Shown: positions 54,162-63,220, numbered from the stretch's first letter. The stretch: 64,000 nt of DNA from Modestobacter sp. VKM Ac-2986 (GCF_026967795.1 NZ_JAPVBH010000005.1:124771-188770); one strand, 5' to 3'. Made by a program: numbers and translations. Notes: a model not told the origin generated them from the sequence alone.

Positions 54162-57100
54162 GTGAGCCCACGCACCTTCACCCTGCTCTCCACCTCCGAC
54201 ACCGACCTGCTGTCGGCCCGCGCCAGCGACTCGTCCTGGAAGCTGGGCAACCCCTACCGCGCCGGCGACCTCGCCGAGTTCGCCGCCGGGACCGACCTCG
54301 TCGTGGTCCGCATCCTGGGGTCGCGCCGCAAGTACGAGGACATGGTCGCGCCGCTGCTGGCCCTGGGCGTCCCCGTCGTCGTGCTCGGTGGCGAGCAGCT
54401 GCCCGACGCCGAGCTGATGGAGCTCTCGACGGTGCCGATCGGCGTGGCCACCGAGGCGCACGCCTACCTGGCCCAGGGCGGACCGGACAACATCGTGCAG
54501 CTGCACCGCTTCCTGGCCGACACCGTGCTGCTGGACGGCGAGGGCTTCGACGCCCCGGCCGTCGCGCCGGACTGGGGCCTGCTGGAGCGCCCCACGACCG
54601 CGACCGGGCCGCGGGTCGCCGTCCTCTACTACCGCGCGCACCACCTGGCCGGGAACACCGCGTTCGTGCACGCGCTCTGCGAGGCCATCGAGGACGCCGG
54701 CGGTGTGCCGGTGCCGGTCTACACCGCCTCGTTGCGGTCGGTGGCGCCGGAGATGCTCGACGTGCTGCGCACCGTCGACGCCATGGTCGTCACCGTGCTC
54801 GCCGCCGGTGGCACCAAGCCGGCCACGGCGTCGGCCGGTGGGGACGACGGCGCCTGGGACGTCGGCGAGCTGGCCCGGCTCGACGTCCCGGTGATCCAGG
54901 GACTGGTGCTCGGCACCCCGCGGGCCACCTGGGCGGCCAACGACGACGGGCTCTCCCCGCTGGACGTGGGCAACCAGGTCGCCATCCCCGAGTTCGACGG
55001 CCGGATCATCAGCGTGCCGTTCTCCTTCAAGGAGGTCGACGAGGAGGGCCTGACCTCCTACGTCGCCGACGCGGAGCGGGCCGCCCGGGTGGCCGGCACC
55101 GCGGTCGCGCACGCCCGGCTGCGGCACACCGCCCCCGCCGACCGGCGGATCGTGATCATGCTGAGCGCCTACCCGACCAAGCACGCGCGGATCGGCAACG
55201 CGGTCGGCCTGGACACCCCCGCCTCGACGGTCCGGCTGCTGGCCGCGATGGCCGGGCAGGGCTACGACATCGGGGCGTTCGACGGCGAGGGCTCGTTCCC
55301 CGGCGTCGCCGACCTGGACGGCGACGCGCTGGTGCACGCCCTGATCGAGGCCGGCGGCCAGGACCCGGACTGGCTGACGGCCGAGCAGCTGTCGGGCAAC
55401 CCGGTGCGCATCCCGGCCGCGGAGTACCGCCGCTTCTTCGACACCCTCCCCGCCGAGCTGGCCGACCGGATGGTCGAGCACTGGGGCCCGCCGCCGGGTG
55501 AGCTGTTCGTCGACCCGACCGACGACTGCATCGTCTTCGCCGCGCTGCGCGCCGGCAACGTCGTGGTGATGGTGCAGCCCCCGCGCGGGTTCGGGGAGAA
55601 CCCGATCGCGATCTACCACGACCCCGACCTGCCGCCCAGCCACCACTACCTGGCCGCCTACCACTGGCTGCGCTCCTCCTTCGGCGCGCACGCGGTCGTG
55701 CACATGGGCAAGCACGGCAACCTGGAGTGGATGCCGGGCAAGACCGTCGGGCTGTCGGCGTCCTGCGCGCCGGACGCGGCCCTGGGCGACCTGCCGATGG
55801 TCTACCCGTTCCTGGTCAACGACCCCGGCGAGGGCAGCCAGGCCAAGCGCCGGGCACACGCGGTGCTCGTCGACCACATGGTGCCGCCGATGGCCCGCGC
55901 GGAGACCTACGGCGACATCGCCCGGCTCGAGCAGCTGCTCGACGAGCACGCCAACATCGCCGCGATGGACCCGCCGAAGCTGCCCGCCGTCCGGCAGCAG
56001 ATCTGGACGCTGATCCAGGCCGCCAAGCTCGACCACGACCTGGGGCTGGACGACCGCCCGCACGACGCCGAGTTCGACGAGATGATCCTGCACGTCGACG
56101 GCTGGCTGTGCGCCATCAAGGACAGCCAGATCCGCGACGGCCTGCACGTGTTCGGCTCCCCGCCCGAGGGCGACGCCCGCGTCGGCCTGGTGCTGGCGAT
56201 CCTGCGGGCCCGGCAGATCTGGGGCGGCTCGGTCGCCATGCCGGGCCTGCGCGAGGCGCTCGGCCTGGTCGAGGACGGCTCGGCCGGGCTGCACGAGACC
56301 GACGAGGTCGAGGCGCGGGCGCTTGCTCTGGTCACCGCGATGGAGGCGGCCGGCTGGACCGCCGACGCCGTCGAGCCCACCGTCACCGAGGTGCTGGGCG
56401 GCCCGCACGCCGACGTCAGCCGGGTGCTGGACTTCGCCGTCGCCGAGGTCGTGCCGCGGCTGGCGAGGACGACCGACGAGATCGACATGGCCCTGCACGC
56501 CCTGGACGGCGGGTACGTGCCCGCCGGCCCGTCGGGCTCGCCGCTGCGCGGGCTGGTCAACGTGCTGCCGACCGGGCGCAACTTCTACTCCGTCGACCCG
56601 CGCGCGGTGCCCTCCCGGCTGGCCTGGGAGACCGGGCAGGGGCTGGCCGAGTCGTTGGTGGAGCGCTACGTCTCCGAGACCGGCTCGTTCCCGGCGTCCG
56701 TGGGCCTCTCGGTCTGGGGCACGTCGGCCATGCGCACCTCCGGGGACGACGTCGCGCAGGTGCTCGCGCTGATCGGCGTCCGTCCGGTCTGGGACGAGGC
56801 GTCGCGCCGGGTGACCACGCTGGAGGCCATCCCGCTCGGGGAGCTGGGTCGGCCGCGGATCGACGTCACGGTGCGCATCTCCGGGTTCTTCCGGGACGCC
56901 TTCCCGCACGTGGTGACCATGCTCGACGACGCCGTCACCCTGGCCGCGGGCCTGGACGAGACGCCGGAGCAGAACTTCGTGCGTGCGCACGTGGACGCCG
57001 ACGTCGCCGAGCACGGCGACCGCCGGCGGGCCACCACCCGGGTGTTCGGCTCCAAGCCCGGCGCCTACGGGGCCGGTCTGCTGTCGCTGATCGACAGCCG

Positions 57101-57785
57101 GGACTGGCGCACCGACGCCGACCTGGCCGAGGTCTACGCGGTGTGGGGCGGGTACGCCTACGGCCGCGGCCTGGACGGCGTCGCGGCGCGGCCGGACATG
57201 GAGACCTCCTACCGGCGGATCGCGGTCGCGGCGAAGAACATCGACACCCGCGAGCACGACATCGCCGACTCCGACGACTACTTCCAGTACCACGGCGGCA
57301 TGGTCGCCACCGTCCGCGCGCTGACCGGCAGCTCGCCGAAGGCCTACATCGGCGACTCCACGCGGCCCGAGCACGTGCGCACCCGCTCGCTGGTCGAGGA
57401 GACCTCACGGGTGTTCCGGGCGCGGGTGGTCAACCCCAAGTGGCTGGCCGCGATGCGCCGGCACGGCTACAAGGGCGCCTTCGAGATGGCCGCGACGGTG
57501 GACTACCTGTTCGGCTACGACGCCACCACCGGCGTGGTCGCCGACTGGATGTACGAGAAGCTCGCCCAGACCTACGTGCTCGACCCGGAGAACCGGGCGT
57601 TCATGGAGCAGTCGAACCCCTGGGCGCTGCACGGCATCGCCGAGCGGCTGCTGGAGGCGGTGGACCGGAAGCTGTGGGCGGAGCCCGACCCGGCGCTGCT
57701 GGCCGAGTTGCAGCAGGCATACCTGGACACCGAGGGCGACCTCGAGGGCGGGGACACCCCCGCCCAGGCGGGCGCCCGCACCTGA
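54162..57785 (+). CDS. cobN: Aerobic cobaltochelatase subunit CobN
   Basis: A 1207-residue large subunit that binds hydrogenobyrinic acid a,c-diamide and inserts cobalt, driven by a AAA+ motor (here probably the ChlI/ChlD fusion at 23.6-25.6 kb). Typical CobN/ChlH segments: RRKYEDMVAPLLALGVPVVVLGGEQ (by region), YYRAHHLAGNTAFVHAL, VVHMGKHGNLEWMPGK, and the late EMAATVDYLFGYDATTGVVADWMYEKLA (by region). GTG 54162 follows GAGGGAGG. Monocistronic, behind its own riboswitch and ended by a nested hairpin. Confidence 0.97.
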   Translation: MSPRTFTLLSTSDTDLLSARASDSSWKLGNPYRAGDLAEFAAGTDLVVVRILGSRRKYEDMVAPLLALGVPVVVLGGEQLPDAELMELSTVPIGVATEAHAYLAQGGPDNIVQLHRFLADTVLLDGEGFDAPAVAPDWGLLERPTTATGPRVAVLYYRAHHLAGNTAFVHALCEAIEDAGGVPVPVYTASLRSVAPEMLDVLRTVDAMVVTVLAAGGTKPATASAGGDDGAWDVGELARLDVPVIQGLVLGTPRATWAANDDGLSPLDVGNQVAIPEFDGRIISVPFSFKEVDEEGLTSYVADAERAARVAGTAVAHARLRHTAPADRRIVIMLSAYPTKHARIGNAVGLDTPASTVRLLAAMAGQGYDIGAFDGEGSFPGVADLDGDALVHALIEAGGQDPDWLTAEQLSGNPVRIPAAEYRRFFDTLPAELADRMVEHWGPPPGELFVDPTDDCIVFAALRAGNVVVMVQPPRGFGENPIAIYHDPDLPPSHHYLAAYHWLRSSFGAHAVVHMGKHGNLEWMPGKTVGLSASCAPDAALGDLPMVYPFLVNDPGEGSQAKRRAHAVLVDHMVPPMARAETYGDIARLEQLLDEHANIAAMDPPKLPAVRQQIWTLIQAAKLDHDLGLDDRPHDAEFDEMILHVDGWLCAIKDSQIRDGLHVFGSPPEGDARVGLVLAILRARQIWGGSVAMPGLREALGLVEDGSAGLHETDEVEARALALVTAMEAAGWTADAVEPTVTEVLGGPHADVSRVLDFAVAEVVPRLARTTDEIDMALHALDGGYVPAGPSGSPLRGLVNVLPTGRNFYSVDPRAVPSRLAWETGQGLAESLVERYVSETGSFPASVGLSVWGTSAMRTSGDDVAQVLALIGVRPVWDEASRRVTTLEAIPLGELGRPRIDVTVRISGFFRDAFPHVVTMLDDAVTLAAGLDETPEQNFVRAHVDADVAEHGDRRRATTRVFGSKPGAYGAGLLSLIDSRDWRTDADLAEVYAVWGGYAYGRGLDGVAARPDMETSYRRIAVAAKNIDTREHDIADSDDYFQYHGGMVATVRALTGSSPKAYIGDSTRPEHVRTRSLVEETSRVFRARVVNPKWLAAMRRHGYKGAFEMAATVDYLFGYDATTGVVADWMYEKLAQTYVLDPENRAFMEQSNPWALHGIAERLLEAVDRKLWAEPDPALLAELQQAYLDTEGDLEGGDTPAQAGART

Positions 57786-57798
57786 CCGGCGTCCGGAC

Positions 57799-57884
57799 GT
57801 GGATCAGGTGACCTGATCAGACTCTGTCCTCCCTCACCAACGCTGGTGAGGGAGGACAGACGGTGATCAGGTGACCTGGTCCAC
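57799..57884. terminator. Nested double hairpin downstream of cobN
   Basis: An inner perfect 16-bp stem (CTGTCCTCCCTCACCA, 57824-57839, with 57844-57859; loop ACGC) is enclosed by outer 21-bp arms (57799-57819 and 57864-57884) that pair with 2 mismatches. Each outer arm itself holds the near-palindrome GATCAGGTGACCTG. Confidence 0.75.
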
Positions 57885-58017
57885 GCTGAGCGCCGCACCG
57901 ACGCGTCCGCGGAGAGTCGCGGAGCCGTCATCGCTACGTTGGACACCGTCGCCCGGGGGAACCGGGCAGGACCGGGTGGGTCGCACCCGGTCCGCACTAC
58001 CGAGGGGAACGCAACGC

Positions 58018-59514
58018 ATGGAGCAGGCCGATCCGATGAACGTGGTGGTGATCGGGGCGGGCCCGGCGGGCCTCACCGCCGCCTACGAGCTCACCAAGCG
58101 CCACGTGCCGGTGACGGTCGTCGAGGGCGACGCGATGGTCGGCGGGATCAGCCGCACCGCGGAGCGGGAGGGCTGGCGCTTCGACATCGGCGGGCACCGC
58201 TTCTTCACCAAGGTGCCCGAGGTCGAGGCGCTGTGGCACGAGATCCTCCCCGACGAGGACTTCCTGCTCCGGCCGCGGATGAGCCGGATCTTCTACGACG
58301 GCAAGCTCTACGACTACCCGCTCAAGGCCTCCAACGCCCTGCGCAACCTGGGCCCGGTGGAGGCGCTGCGGTCGGTGGCGTCCTACGCGGCGGCCAAGGT
58401 CCGCCCGCCGAAGGAGGACACCCTCGAGGGCTGGATCGTCGCCCGCTTCGGCCGGCGGCTGTACGAGCACTTCTTCAAGACCTACAACGAGAAGCTCTGG
58501 GGCGTCCCGGTCGACAAGCTGCCGGCCGACTTCGCCGCCCAGCGGATCAAGAACCTCTCGCTCACCGGTGCGGTGATCAACGCGCTCACCCCCAAGCGCA
58601 AGCAGACCCAGATCACCTCGCTGATCGAGGAGTTCCAGTACCCCAAGTACGGCCCCGGGATGATGTGGGAGGCCGCCGCGGACAAGGTCACCGCCGGCGG
58701 TGGCACCGTCGTCCTGGAGGAGAAGGTCCAGACCGTCCACTGGGAGCCCGGCCGCGGCGTCACCGGCCTGACCTCCGTGGTCACCGGCGGGTACGGCCCG
58801 GGCGCGGGCGCGCCGGAGGCCACCCGCACCGACATCGGGGCGCACAAGGACTACCCGGCCGACCACGTCATCTCCTCGATGCCGTTCTCCTCGCTGGTGC
58901 GGGCGCTGGACCCGGCCCCGCCGGCCGAGGTGCTCGCCGCCGCCGACGGGCTGAAGTACCGCGACTTCCTCACCGTCGCCGTGGTGCTGCCGGTCGAGGC
59001 CGGCTTCCCGGACAACTGGATCTACATCCACTCCCCGGAGGTAGAGGTCGGGCGGATCCAGAACTTCGGGTCGTGGTCGCCGTACCTGGTCAAGGACGGC
59101 CGCACCTGCCTGGGCATGGAGTACTTCGTCAACGTCGGTGACGACACCTGGAACCGGTCGGACGCCGACCTCATCGCCCAGGGCGGCCGGGAGCTGGAGC
59201 ACCTCGGGCTGGCGAAGGCCGCGGACGTCGAGCGTGGCTTCGTCGTCCGGATGCCGAAGGCCTACCCGTTCTACGACGCCGGCTACAAGGCCAACGTCGA
59301 GGTCATCCGCCGCTGGATCGAGGCGAACACGCCCAACCTGCACCCGGTCGGGCGCAACGGCATGTTCCGCTACAACAACCAGGACCACTCGATGCTCACC
59401 GCACAGCTGACCGTGCAGAACATCGCCGACGGGGCGCACCACGACGTGTGGGACGTCAATGTCGAGGAGGACTACCACGAGCAGGGGCCGGCCGACCGCG
59501 AGGCCGACCGCTGA
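58018..59514 (+). CDS. NAD(P)/FAD-dependent oxidoreductase (glf/protoporphyrinogen oxidase-like)
   Basis: A 498-residue flavoprotein. The N-terminal dinucleotide loop VVIGAGPAGLTAAYEL and the following GGISRTAEREGWRFDIGGHRFF (by segment) resemble UDP-galactopyranose mutase-like and amine-oxidase-like FAD proteins found in polysaccharide loci. HFFKTYNEKLWGVPVDKLPADFAAQRI and the C-terminal NGMFRYNNQDHSMLTA (FAD-binding end) support that group. The precise substrate is unknown; no sugar genes are adjacent. ATG 58018 follows GAGGGG by 10 nt; ATG 58036 is possible. Confidence 0.85.
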   Translation: MEQADPMNVVVIGAGPAGLTAAYELTKRHVPVTVVEGDAMVGGISRTAEREGWRFDIGGHRFFTKVPEVEALWHEILPDEDFLLRPRMSRIFYDGKLYDYPLKASNALRNLGPVEALRSVASYAAAKVRPPKEDTLEGWIVARFGRRLYEHFFKTYNEKLWGVPVDKLPADFAAQRIKNLSLTGAVINALTPKRKQTQITSLIEEFQYPKYGPGMMWEAAADKVTAGGGTVVLEEKVQTVHWEPGRGVTGLTSVVTGGYGPGAGAPEATRTDIGAHKDYPADHVISSMPFSSLVRALDPAPPAEVLAAADGLKYRDFLTVAVVLPVEAGFPDNWIYIHSPEVEVGRIQNFGSWSPYLVKDGRTCLGMEYFVNVGDDTWNRSDADLIAQGGRELEHLGLAKAADVERGFVVRMPKAYPFYDAGYKANVEVIRRWIEANTPNLHPVGRNGMFRYNNQDHSMLTAQLTVQNIADGAHHDVWDVNVEEDYHEQGPADREADR

Positions 59515-59519
59515 GGGGA

Positions 59520-59546
59520 GGCCCTCCTGCCTCCTGCAGGAGGGCC
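59520..59546 (+). terminator. Terminator downstream of FAD oxidoreductase
   Basis: GGCCCTCCTGC (59520-59530) pairs perfectly with GCAGGAGGGCC (59536-59546), loop CTCCT, 6 bp past the stop. Confidence 0.7.
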
Positions 59547-59585
59547 GACCGATGACTTCTGTCGGCTCCGGCGGTCTGGTGGTGC

Positions 59586-60665
59586 ATGACGACCACGCTG
59601 CTGGCGATCGGCACCCGCAAGGGGCTCTGGCTCGCGACGAGTGAGGACCGGCGCCGCTGGTCGCTCTCCGCGCCACACTTCCTGATGACCGAGGTGCCCA
59701 GCGTGGGCATCGACGTCCGCTCCGGGCGCACCCGCCTGATGGTCGGGGTGCGCTCGGAGCACTTCGGTCCCACGGTCGTGCACTCCGACGACCTCGGGGC
59801 CACCTGGGACGAGCCGGCCGGCGGGGCCATCCGGTTCCCCGCCGACACCGGCGCCGCCGTCGAGCGGGTCTGGCAGCTGCAGCCGGACTCCGCCGACCGC
59901 CCCGGCGTCGTGTGGGCCGGGTGCGAGCCGATCTCGGTGTGGCGCTCCGAGGACTGCGGTGCCTCCTTCTCCCTGGTCCGTGGGCTGTGGGACCACCCGC
60001 ACCGCACCGAGTGGGGTGCCGGCTACGGCGGGGCGGCCGCGCACTCCGTCGTCCCCGGGCCGGACGCCACCGTGCACGTGGCGATGAGCACCGGCGGCGT
60101 CTACCGGACGACGGACGGCGGGGGCTCCTGGCGGCCCCGCAACGCCGGCATCGGCGCCTACTTCATGCCCGGCCCGGCGCCGGAGTTCGGCCAGTGCGTG
60201 CACAAGATCGCCCGGGACGCCGCCGACCCGCGGCGGCTGTACGCGCAGAACCACCACGGCGTGTACCGCTCCGACGACGACGGCGACACCTGGACCTCGA
60301 TCGCCGACGGGCTGCCCTCGGACTTCGGCTTCGTGATGCTGGCCCACCCCTCCCGCGGCGGCACGATCTGGGTGGTGCCGCTGGTCGCCGACGGCGAGCG
60401 GGTGCCGCCGGGTGGCCGGCTCGCGGTGCACCGCAGCGACGACGCAGGGGAGACCTGGCGGGAGCTGCGGACCGGCCTGCCCGACGTGGAGTTCAACGCG
60501 GTGCTGCGTGACGCCGCGTGCGTGGACGCCGGCGATCCGGTCGGGGTCTACCTCGGCACCCGCGGCGGCGACGTCTACGCCAGCGCGGACGAGGGGGAGT
60601 CGTTCACCCACGTCGCCGGGCACCTGCCCGACGTGCTGTGCGTGCGGGCCGCGGTGCTCCCGTGA
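59586..60665 (+). CDS. BNR-repeat (sialidase/WD40-like beta-propeller) protein
   Basis: A 359-residue cytoplasmic beta-propeller. Asp-box (SxDxGxTW) repeats are visible at VHSDDLGATWDE, WRSEDCGASF, YRTTDGGGSWRP, YRSDDDGDTWTS, HRSDDAGETWRE and ASADEGESF. No signal peptide, so it is not a secreted sialidase despite usual annotations. It is followed 22 bp later by a MoaD/ThiS-like gene. The pairing suggests they work together; the activity is unknown. Confidence 0.87.
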   Translation: MTTTLLAIGTRKGLWLATSEDRRRWSLSAPHFLMTEVPSVGIDVRSGRTRLMVGVRSEHFGPTVVHSDDLGATWDEPAGGAIRFPADTGAAVERVWQLQPDSADRPGVVWAGCEPISVWRSEDCGASFSLVRGLWDHPHRTEWGAGYGGAAAHSVVPGPDATVHVAMSTGGVYRTTDGGGSWRPRNAGIGAYFMPGPAPEFGQCVHKIARDAADPRRLYAQNHHGVYRSDDDGDTWTSIADGLPSDFGFVMLAHPSRGGTIWVVPLVADGERVPPGGRLAVHRSDDAGETWRELRTGLPDVEFNAVLRDAACVDAGDPVGVYLGTRGGDVYASADEGESFTHVAGHLPDVLCVRAAVLP

Positions 60666-60687
60666 CCGCACCCGGCGGGGTGGCGTC

Positions 60688-60972
60688 GTGATCGTGCCGG
60701 TGCGGCTCCCGCGGATGCTGGCCGACGTCAGCGGCGGACGGACGTCGGTGTCGCTGGACCTGCCGGCACCGGTCACCGTCGGCGCGCTGCTGGACGCGCT
60801 GGCCGCCGAGCACCCGGTGTTCGACCGGCGGGTGCGGGACGAGACCGGTGCGCTGCGCCGGTTCGTCAACGTCTACGTCGGCGGGGACGAGGTGCGCCGG
60901 CTGTCCGGGCTGGCCACCGAGGTGCCGGTCGGGGTCGAGGTGATGGTCGTGCAGTCCGTCGCCGGCGGCTGA
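60688..60972 (+). CDS. MoaD/ThiS-family ubiquitin-like protein
   Basis: A 94-residue beta-grasp protein: RLPRMLADVSGGRTSVSLDLP, VTVGALLDALAAEHPVF, RRFVNVYVGGDEVRRL and a C-terminus ending VAGG. The terminal Gly-Gly is where E1-like enzymes adenylate sulfur carriers. GTG 60688 is behind a GGGGTGG site, 22 bp after the BNR gene. Neither an E1-like (MoeB/ThiF) nor molybdopterin genes are near, so the role (sulfur carrier or protein modifier) is open. Confidence 0.85.
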   Translation: MIVPVRLPRMLADVSGGRTSVSLDLPAPVTVGALLDALAAEHPVFDRRVRDETGALRRFVNVYVGGDEVRRLSGLATEVPVGVEVMVVQSVAGG

Positions 60973-60985
60973 CGGGGTCCGGCCC

Positions 60986-61429
60986 TCAGGGCTGCGGCGC
61001 CTCCAGGGCTGCGACGCAGGCGGCGAGGTCCGCCCGCAGACGGGCCACCTCGGCAGCCGAGCGGTCCTGGAGCATGCGGCTCTCGACGGCGGCGACCGCC
61101 CGGCTGGCGCGGCCGAGCAGGTCGGTGCCCGCCGGGGTCAGCTGTGTGGGCAGCGCGCGCCCCTGGGGGACGGTGGAACGGCTCAGCAGGCCGCGTTCCT
61201 GCAGGCCCTGCAGCACCGACTGCATCGACTGCCGGGTGACGAACACCCCGCGGGCCAGTTCGGCGGCCGACAGGCCCGGGCGCTGGCCCAGCAGCTCCAG
61301 GCAGGAGTACTGGGTGACGGTGAGGGACAGCGGCTCGAGTGCGGCCTCCATCTCCGCCCGCAGTGCCGTGGCCGCCTGCTTGAGGGCGTAGCCGACGGAG
61401 GAGTCGAGGTCGACCTCTCGTTGCGCCAT
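60986..61429 (-). CDS. MarR-family transcriptional regulator
   Basis: A 147-residue MarR repressor: SAAELARGVFVTRQSMQSVLQGLQERGLL is the winged HTH (given by region), followed by the wing RSTVPQGRALPTQLTPAG. Its start codon lies inside one of two TGTCAGG palindromes (61429-61444), so it probably represses itself and the divergent glyoxalase-fold gene. Ligand unknown. Confidence 0.88.
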   Translation of the reverse strand: MAQREVDLDSSVGYALKQAATALRAEMEAALEPLSLTVTQYSCLELLGQRPGLSAAELARGVFVTRQSMQSVLQGLQERGLLSRSTVPQGRALPTQLTPAGTDLLGRASRAVAAVESRMLQDRSAAEVARLRADLAACVAALEAPQP

Positions 61430-61472
61430 GTCAGGAGTCTGACATAAGCTGTGACATGTCAGGAACCTGACA
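61429..61472. promoter_or_regulatory. Twin TGTCAGG palindromic operators
   Basis: TGTCAGGAGTCTGACA (61429-61444) and TGTCAGGAACCTGACA (61457-61472) are two copies of one inverted repeat, 28 bp apart start to start. The first overlaps the marR start codon; the second lies 18 bp before the ATG of the divergent gene. A typical MarR dimer-site arrangement. Confidence 0.7.
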
Positions 61473-61490
61473 CTTACCCGAGGAGGACCC

Positions 61491-61865
61491 ATGGCCGTCG
61501 TGACCGGACCCGACTTCATCGCCCTGCAGGTGCGCGACCTGGCGGCGTCGGCCGCCTTCTACGAGCAGCGGCTGGGGCTGCGACGCGCCCCGGTGAGCCC
61601 GCCGCACGGGGTCGTGTTCGCCATGGCCCCGATCGCCTTCGCCGTGCGCGAGCCCCTGCCCGGCGTCGACCTGGACGCGGCCCTGCCGCGGCCGGGGGTG
61701 GGCGTCGCCGTGTGGCTGCACGCAGACGACGCCCAGGAGCTGCACGACTCCCTGGCCGGTGCCGGGGTGCCGATCCTGGTCGCGCCCGTCGACGGGCCGT
61801 TCGGGCGCACCTTCACCTTCGCCGACCCCGACGGCTACGCCGTCACCGTGCACGACCACGCCTGA
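61491..61865 (+). CDS. VOC (glyoxalase/bleomycin-resistance) fold protein
   Basis: A 124-residue vicinal-oxygen-chelate protein: DFIALQVRDLAASAAFYEQRLGL is the first beta-alpha-beta-beta-beta unit, and GVAVWLHADDAQELHDSL then GRTFTFADPDGYAVTVHDH the second. Substrate unknown (glyoxalase, dioxygenase or resistance protein). ATG 61491 is 8 nt after GAGGAGG. Divergent from and probably controlled by the MarR gene. Confidence 0.87.
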   Translation: MAVVTGPDFIALQVRDLAASAAFYEQRLGLRRAPVSPPHGVVFAMAPIAFAVREPLPGVDLDAALPRPGVGVAVWLHADDAQELHDSLAGAGVPILVAPVDGPFGRTFTFADPDGYAVTVHDHA

Positions 61866-61886
61866 CGGTGCCCGGGTCGCCGTGGC

Positions 61887-62657
61887 TCAGGTCAGCAGCA
61901 CCGCGGCGGCCAGCAGGGTCACCGTGGCGGTGACCTCGCCGAGCGCGCCCATCACGTCGCCGTTCACCCCGCCGAGCCGGGCGGCGGCCCGCCGGCGGAG
62001 CAGCTCGGCGGCGACCCAGCCCAGGACGACGGCGACCGCGAGCCCGGCCCCCGCTGCTGCGTCCATGAGCCCGCCGGCGGCCGCCGCGGCCCCGGCGAGG
62101 GTGACCAGGGCACTGCCGACCAGCCACGGCCGGGACACGGTGCCGGCGACGGCCTGACCCAGCGAGGAGCCGGCGGCGATCGCGGTGCCGGCCAGACCGG
62201 TGCGGGCCATCGCGACGCGGGCGGCCACCGTGGCCGCGGGCAGCGCGGCCCAGCCGCCGTCCGTGGCCAGCAGCGGGGCCAGGCAGGCGACCTGCAGCAG
62301 CAGGGCGAGGACGAGGGTGACGACGCCGAAGGGGCCCACGTCGCCGGCGCGCATCACCGCCAGCGCCCTCTCCCGGCCGCGCAGCGGGCCGAGCCCGTCG
62401 GCGGTGTCGGCCAGCCCGTCCAGGTGCAGGCCGCGGGTCAGGGCGGCCAGGACGGCGACGGCGAGCACCGCGCCGATCAGCGGCTCGCCGTACCGGGCGG
62501 TGAGCCAGCCGACCGCGGTCGCGGACAGACCCAGCACCAGGCCGACCAGGGGCGCCCAGGGCAGCACGCCGCGGGCGGTCTCGGCCGCCGGCACCCGGGC
62601 GACGGACAGCATGGCGAACGACTCGGCCGGCCCGGTCCAGGGGCGGCGGCCGGTCAT
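61887..62657 (-). CDS. cobS: Adenosylcobinamide-GDP ribazoletransferase (cobalamin synthase)
   Basis: A 256-residue integral membrane enzyme joining adenosylcobinamide-GDP to alpha-ribazole (phosphate), the last or penultimate B12 step. Diagnostic motif: TRGLHLDGLADTADGLG (metal-binding D-x-x-x-D), with RALAVMRAGDVGPFGV and the C-terminal LGGVNGDVMGALGEVTA. The ATG overlaps the cobU stop by 4 nt. Confidence 0.95.
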   Translation of the reverse strand: MTGRRPWTGPAESFAMLSVARVPAAETARGVLPWAPLVGLVLGLSATAVGWLTARYGEPLIGAVLAVAVLAALTRGLHLDGLADTADGLGPLRGRERALAVMRAGDVGPFGVVTLVLALLLQVACLAPLLATDGGWAALPAATVAARVAMARTGLAGTAIAAGSSLGQAVAGTVSRPWLVGSALVTLAGAAAAAGGLMDAAAGAGLAVAVVLGWVAAELLRRRAAARLGGVNGDVMGALGEVTATVTLLAAAVLLT

Positions 62658-63220
62658 CGCAGCCGTTGGGGCAGCCCGGCCACCACGAACCACACCTCGT
62701 CGGCGGTCGCGGCCAGCCGCTGGTTGACGACGCCCAGGGTGTCCCGGAACAGCCGGCCCGCGCGGGTCTCGGGCACCACGCCCAGGCCCACCTCGTCGCT
62801 GACGGCCACCACGTGCGCCGGGGTCATCACCCAGTTGCTGACCAGGGCGTCGCAGCGCTCGGCCAGCCGCTCGCGTGCGGCGACGGCGTCGGCGGGGGAG
62901 CGGTCGGCGGCGTGCGCCCCGGCGTCGTCGGCGACGTCCCAGATGCCGGTCTCGTCCATCAGCGCCGCGACCCAGGTGGTCACGCTGTCGACCAGCACCG
63001 CCCCGCTTCGCACCAGCTCCGAGGGGGCGGTGGTCTCGACCGTGCGCCAGTGCGCCGGGCGGCGGGCGCGGTGGGTCGCGACCCGGGCGGCCCACTCGGC
63101 GTCGGCGGCGTCGACCTGCGAGGTGGCCAGGTAGGTGACCTCGTCCCAGCCCTCCAGCAGCTGCTCGGCGTGCGCCGACTTCCCCGACCGCGAGCCGCCC
63201 AGGACCAGCACCCGGCTCAT
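62654..63220 (-). CDS. cobU: Adenosylcobinamide kinase / guanylyltransferase
   Basis: A 188-residue bifunctional nucleotide-loop enzyme. P-loop LVLGGSRSGKSAHAE, the GMP-accepting His region VATHRARRPAHW, DSVTTWVAALM (Walker B-like), and VSDEVGLGVVPETRAGRLFRD are standard CobU/CobP features. Coupled to cobS by a 4-nt overlap. Confidence 0.95.
   Translation of the reverse strand: MSRVLVLGGSRSGKSAHAEQLLEGWDEVTYLATSQVDAADAEWAARVATHRARRPAHWRTVETTAPSELVRSGAVLVDSVTTWVAALMDETGIWDVADDAGAHAADRSPADAVAARERLAERCDALVSNWVMTPAHVVAVSDEVGLGVVPETRAGRLFRDTLGVVNQRLAATADEVWFVVAGLPQRLR

Noticed and set aside
52404-57374. A 1656-codon open frame on the minus strand opposite cobN
   Set aside because: It is an antisense shadow caused by extreme third-position GC; the peptide is Gly/Arg/His-rich with no domain, while the plus strand encodes a complete CobN.
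59586-60665. Secreted sialidase
   Set aside because: Asp-box repeats alone do not prove sialidase activity; there is no signal peptide and no catalytic Arg triad or Tyr/Glu pair that I could recognise.
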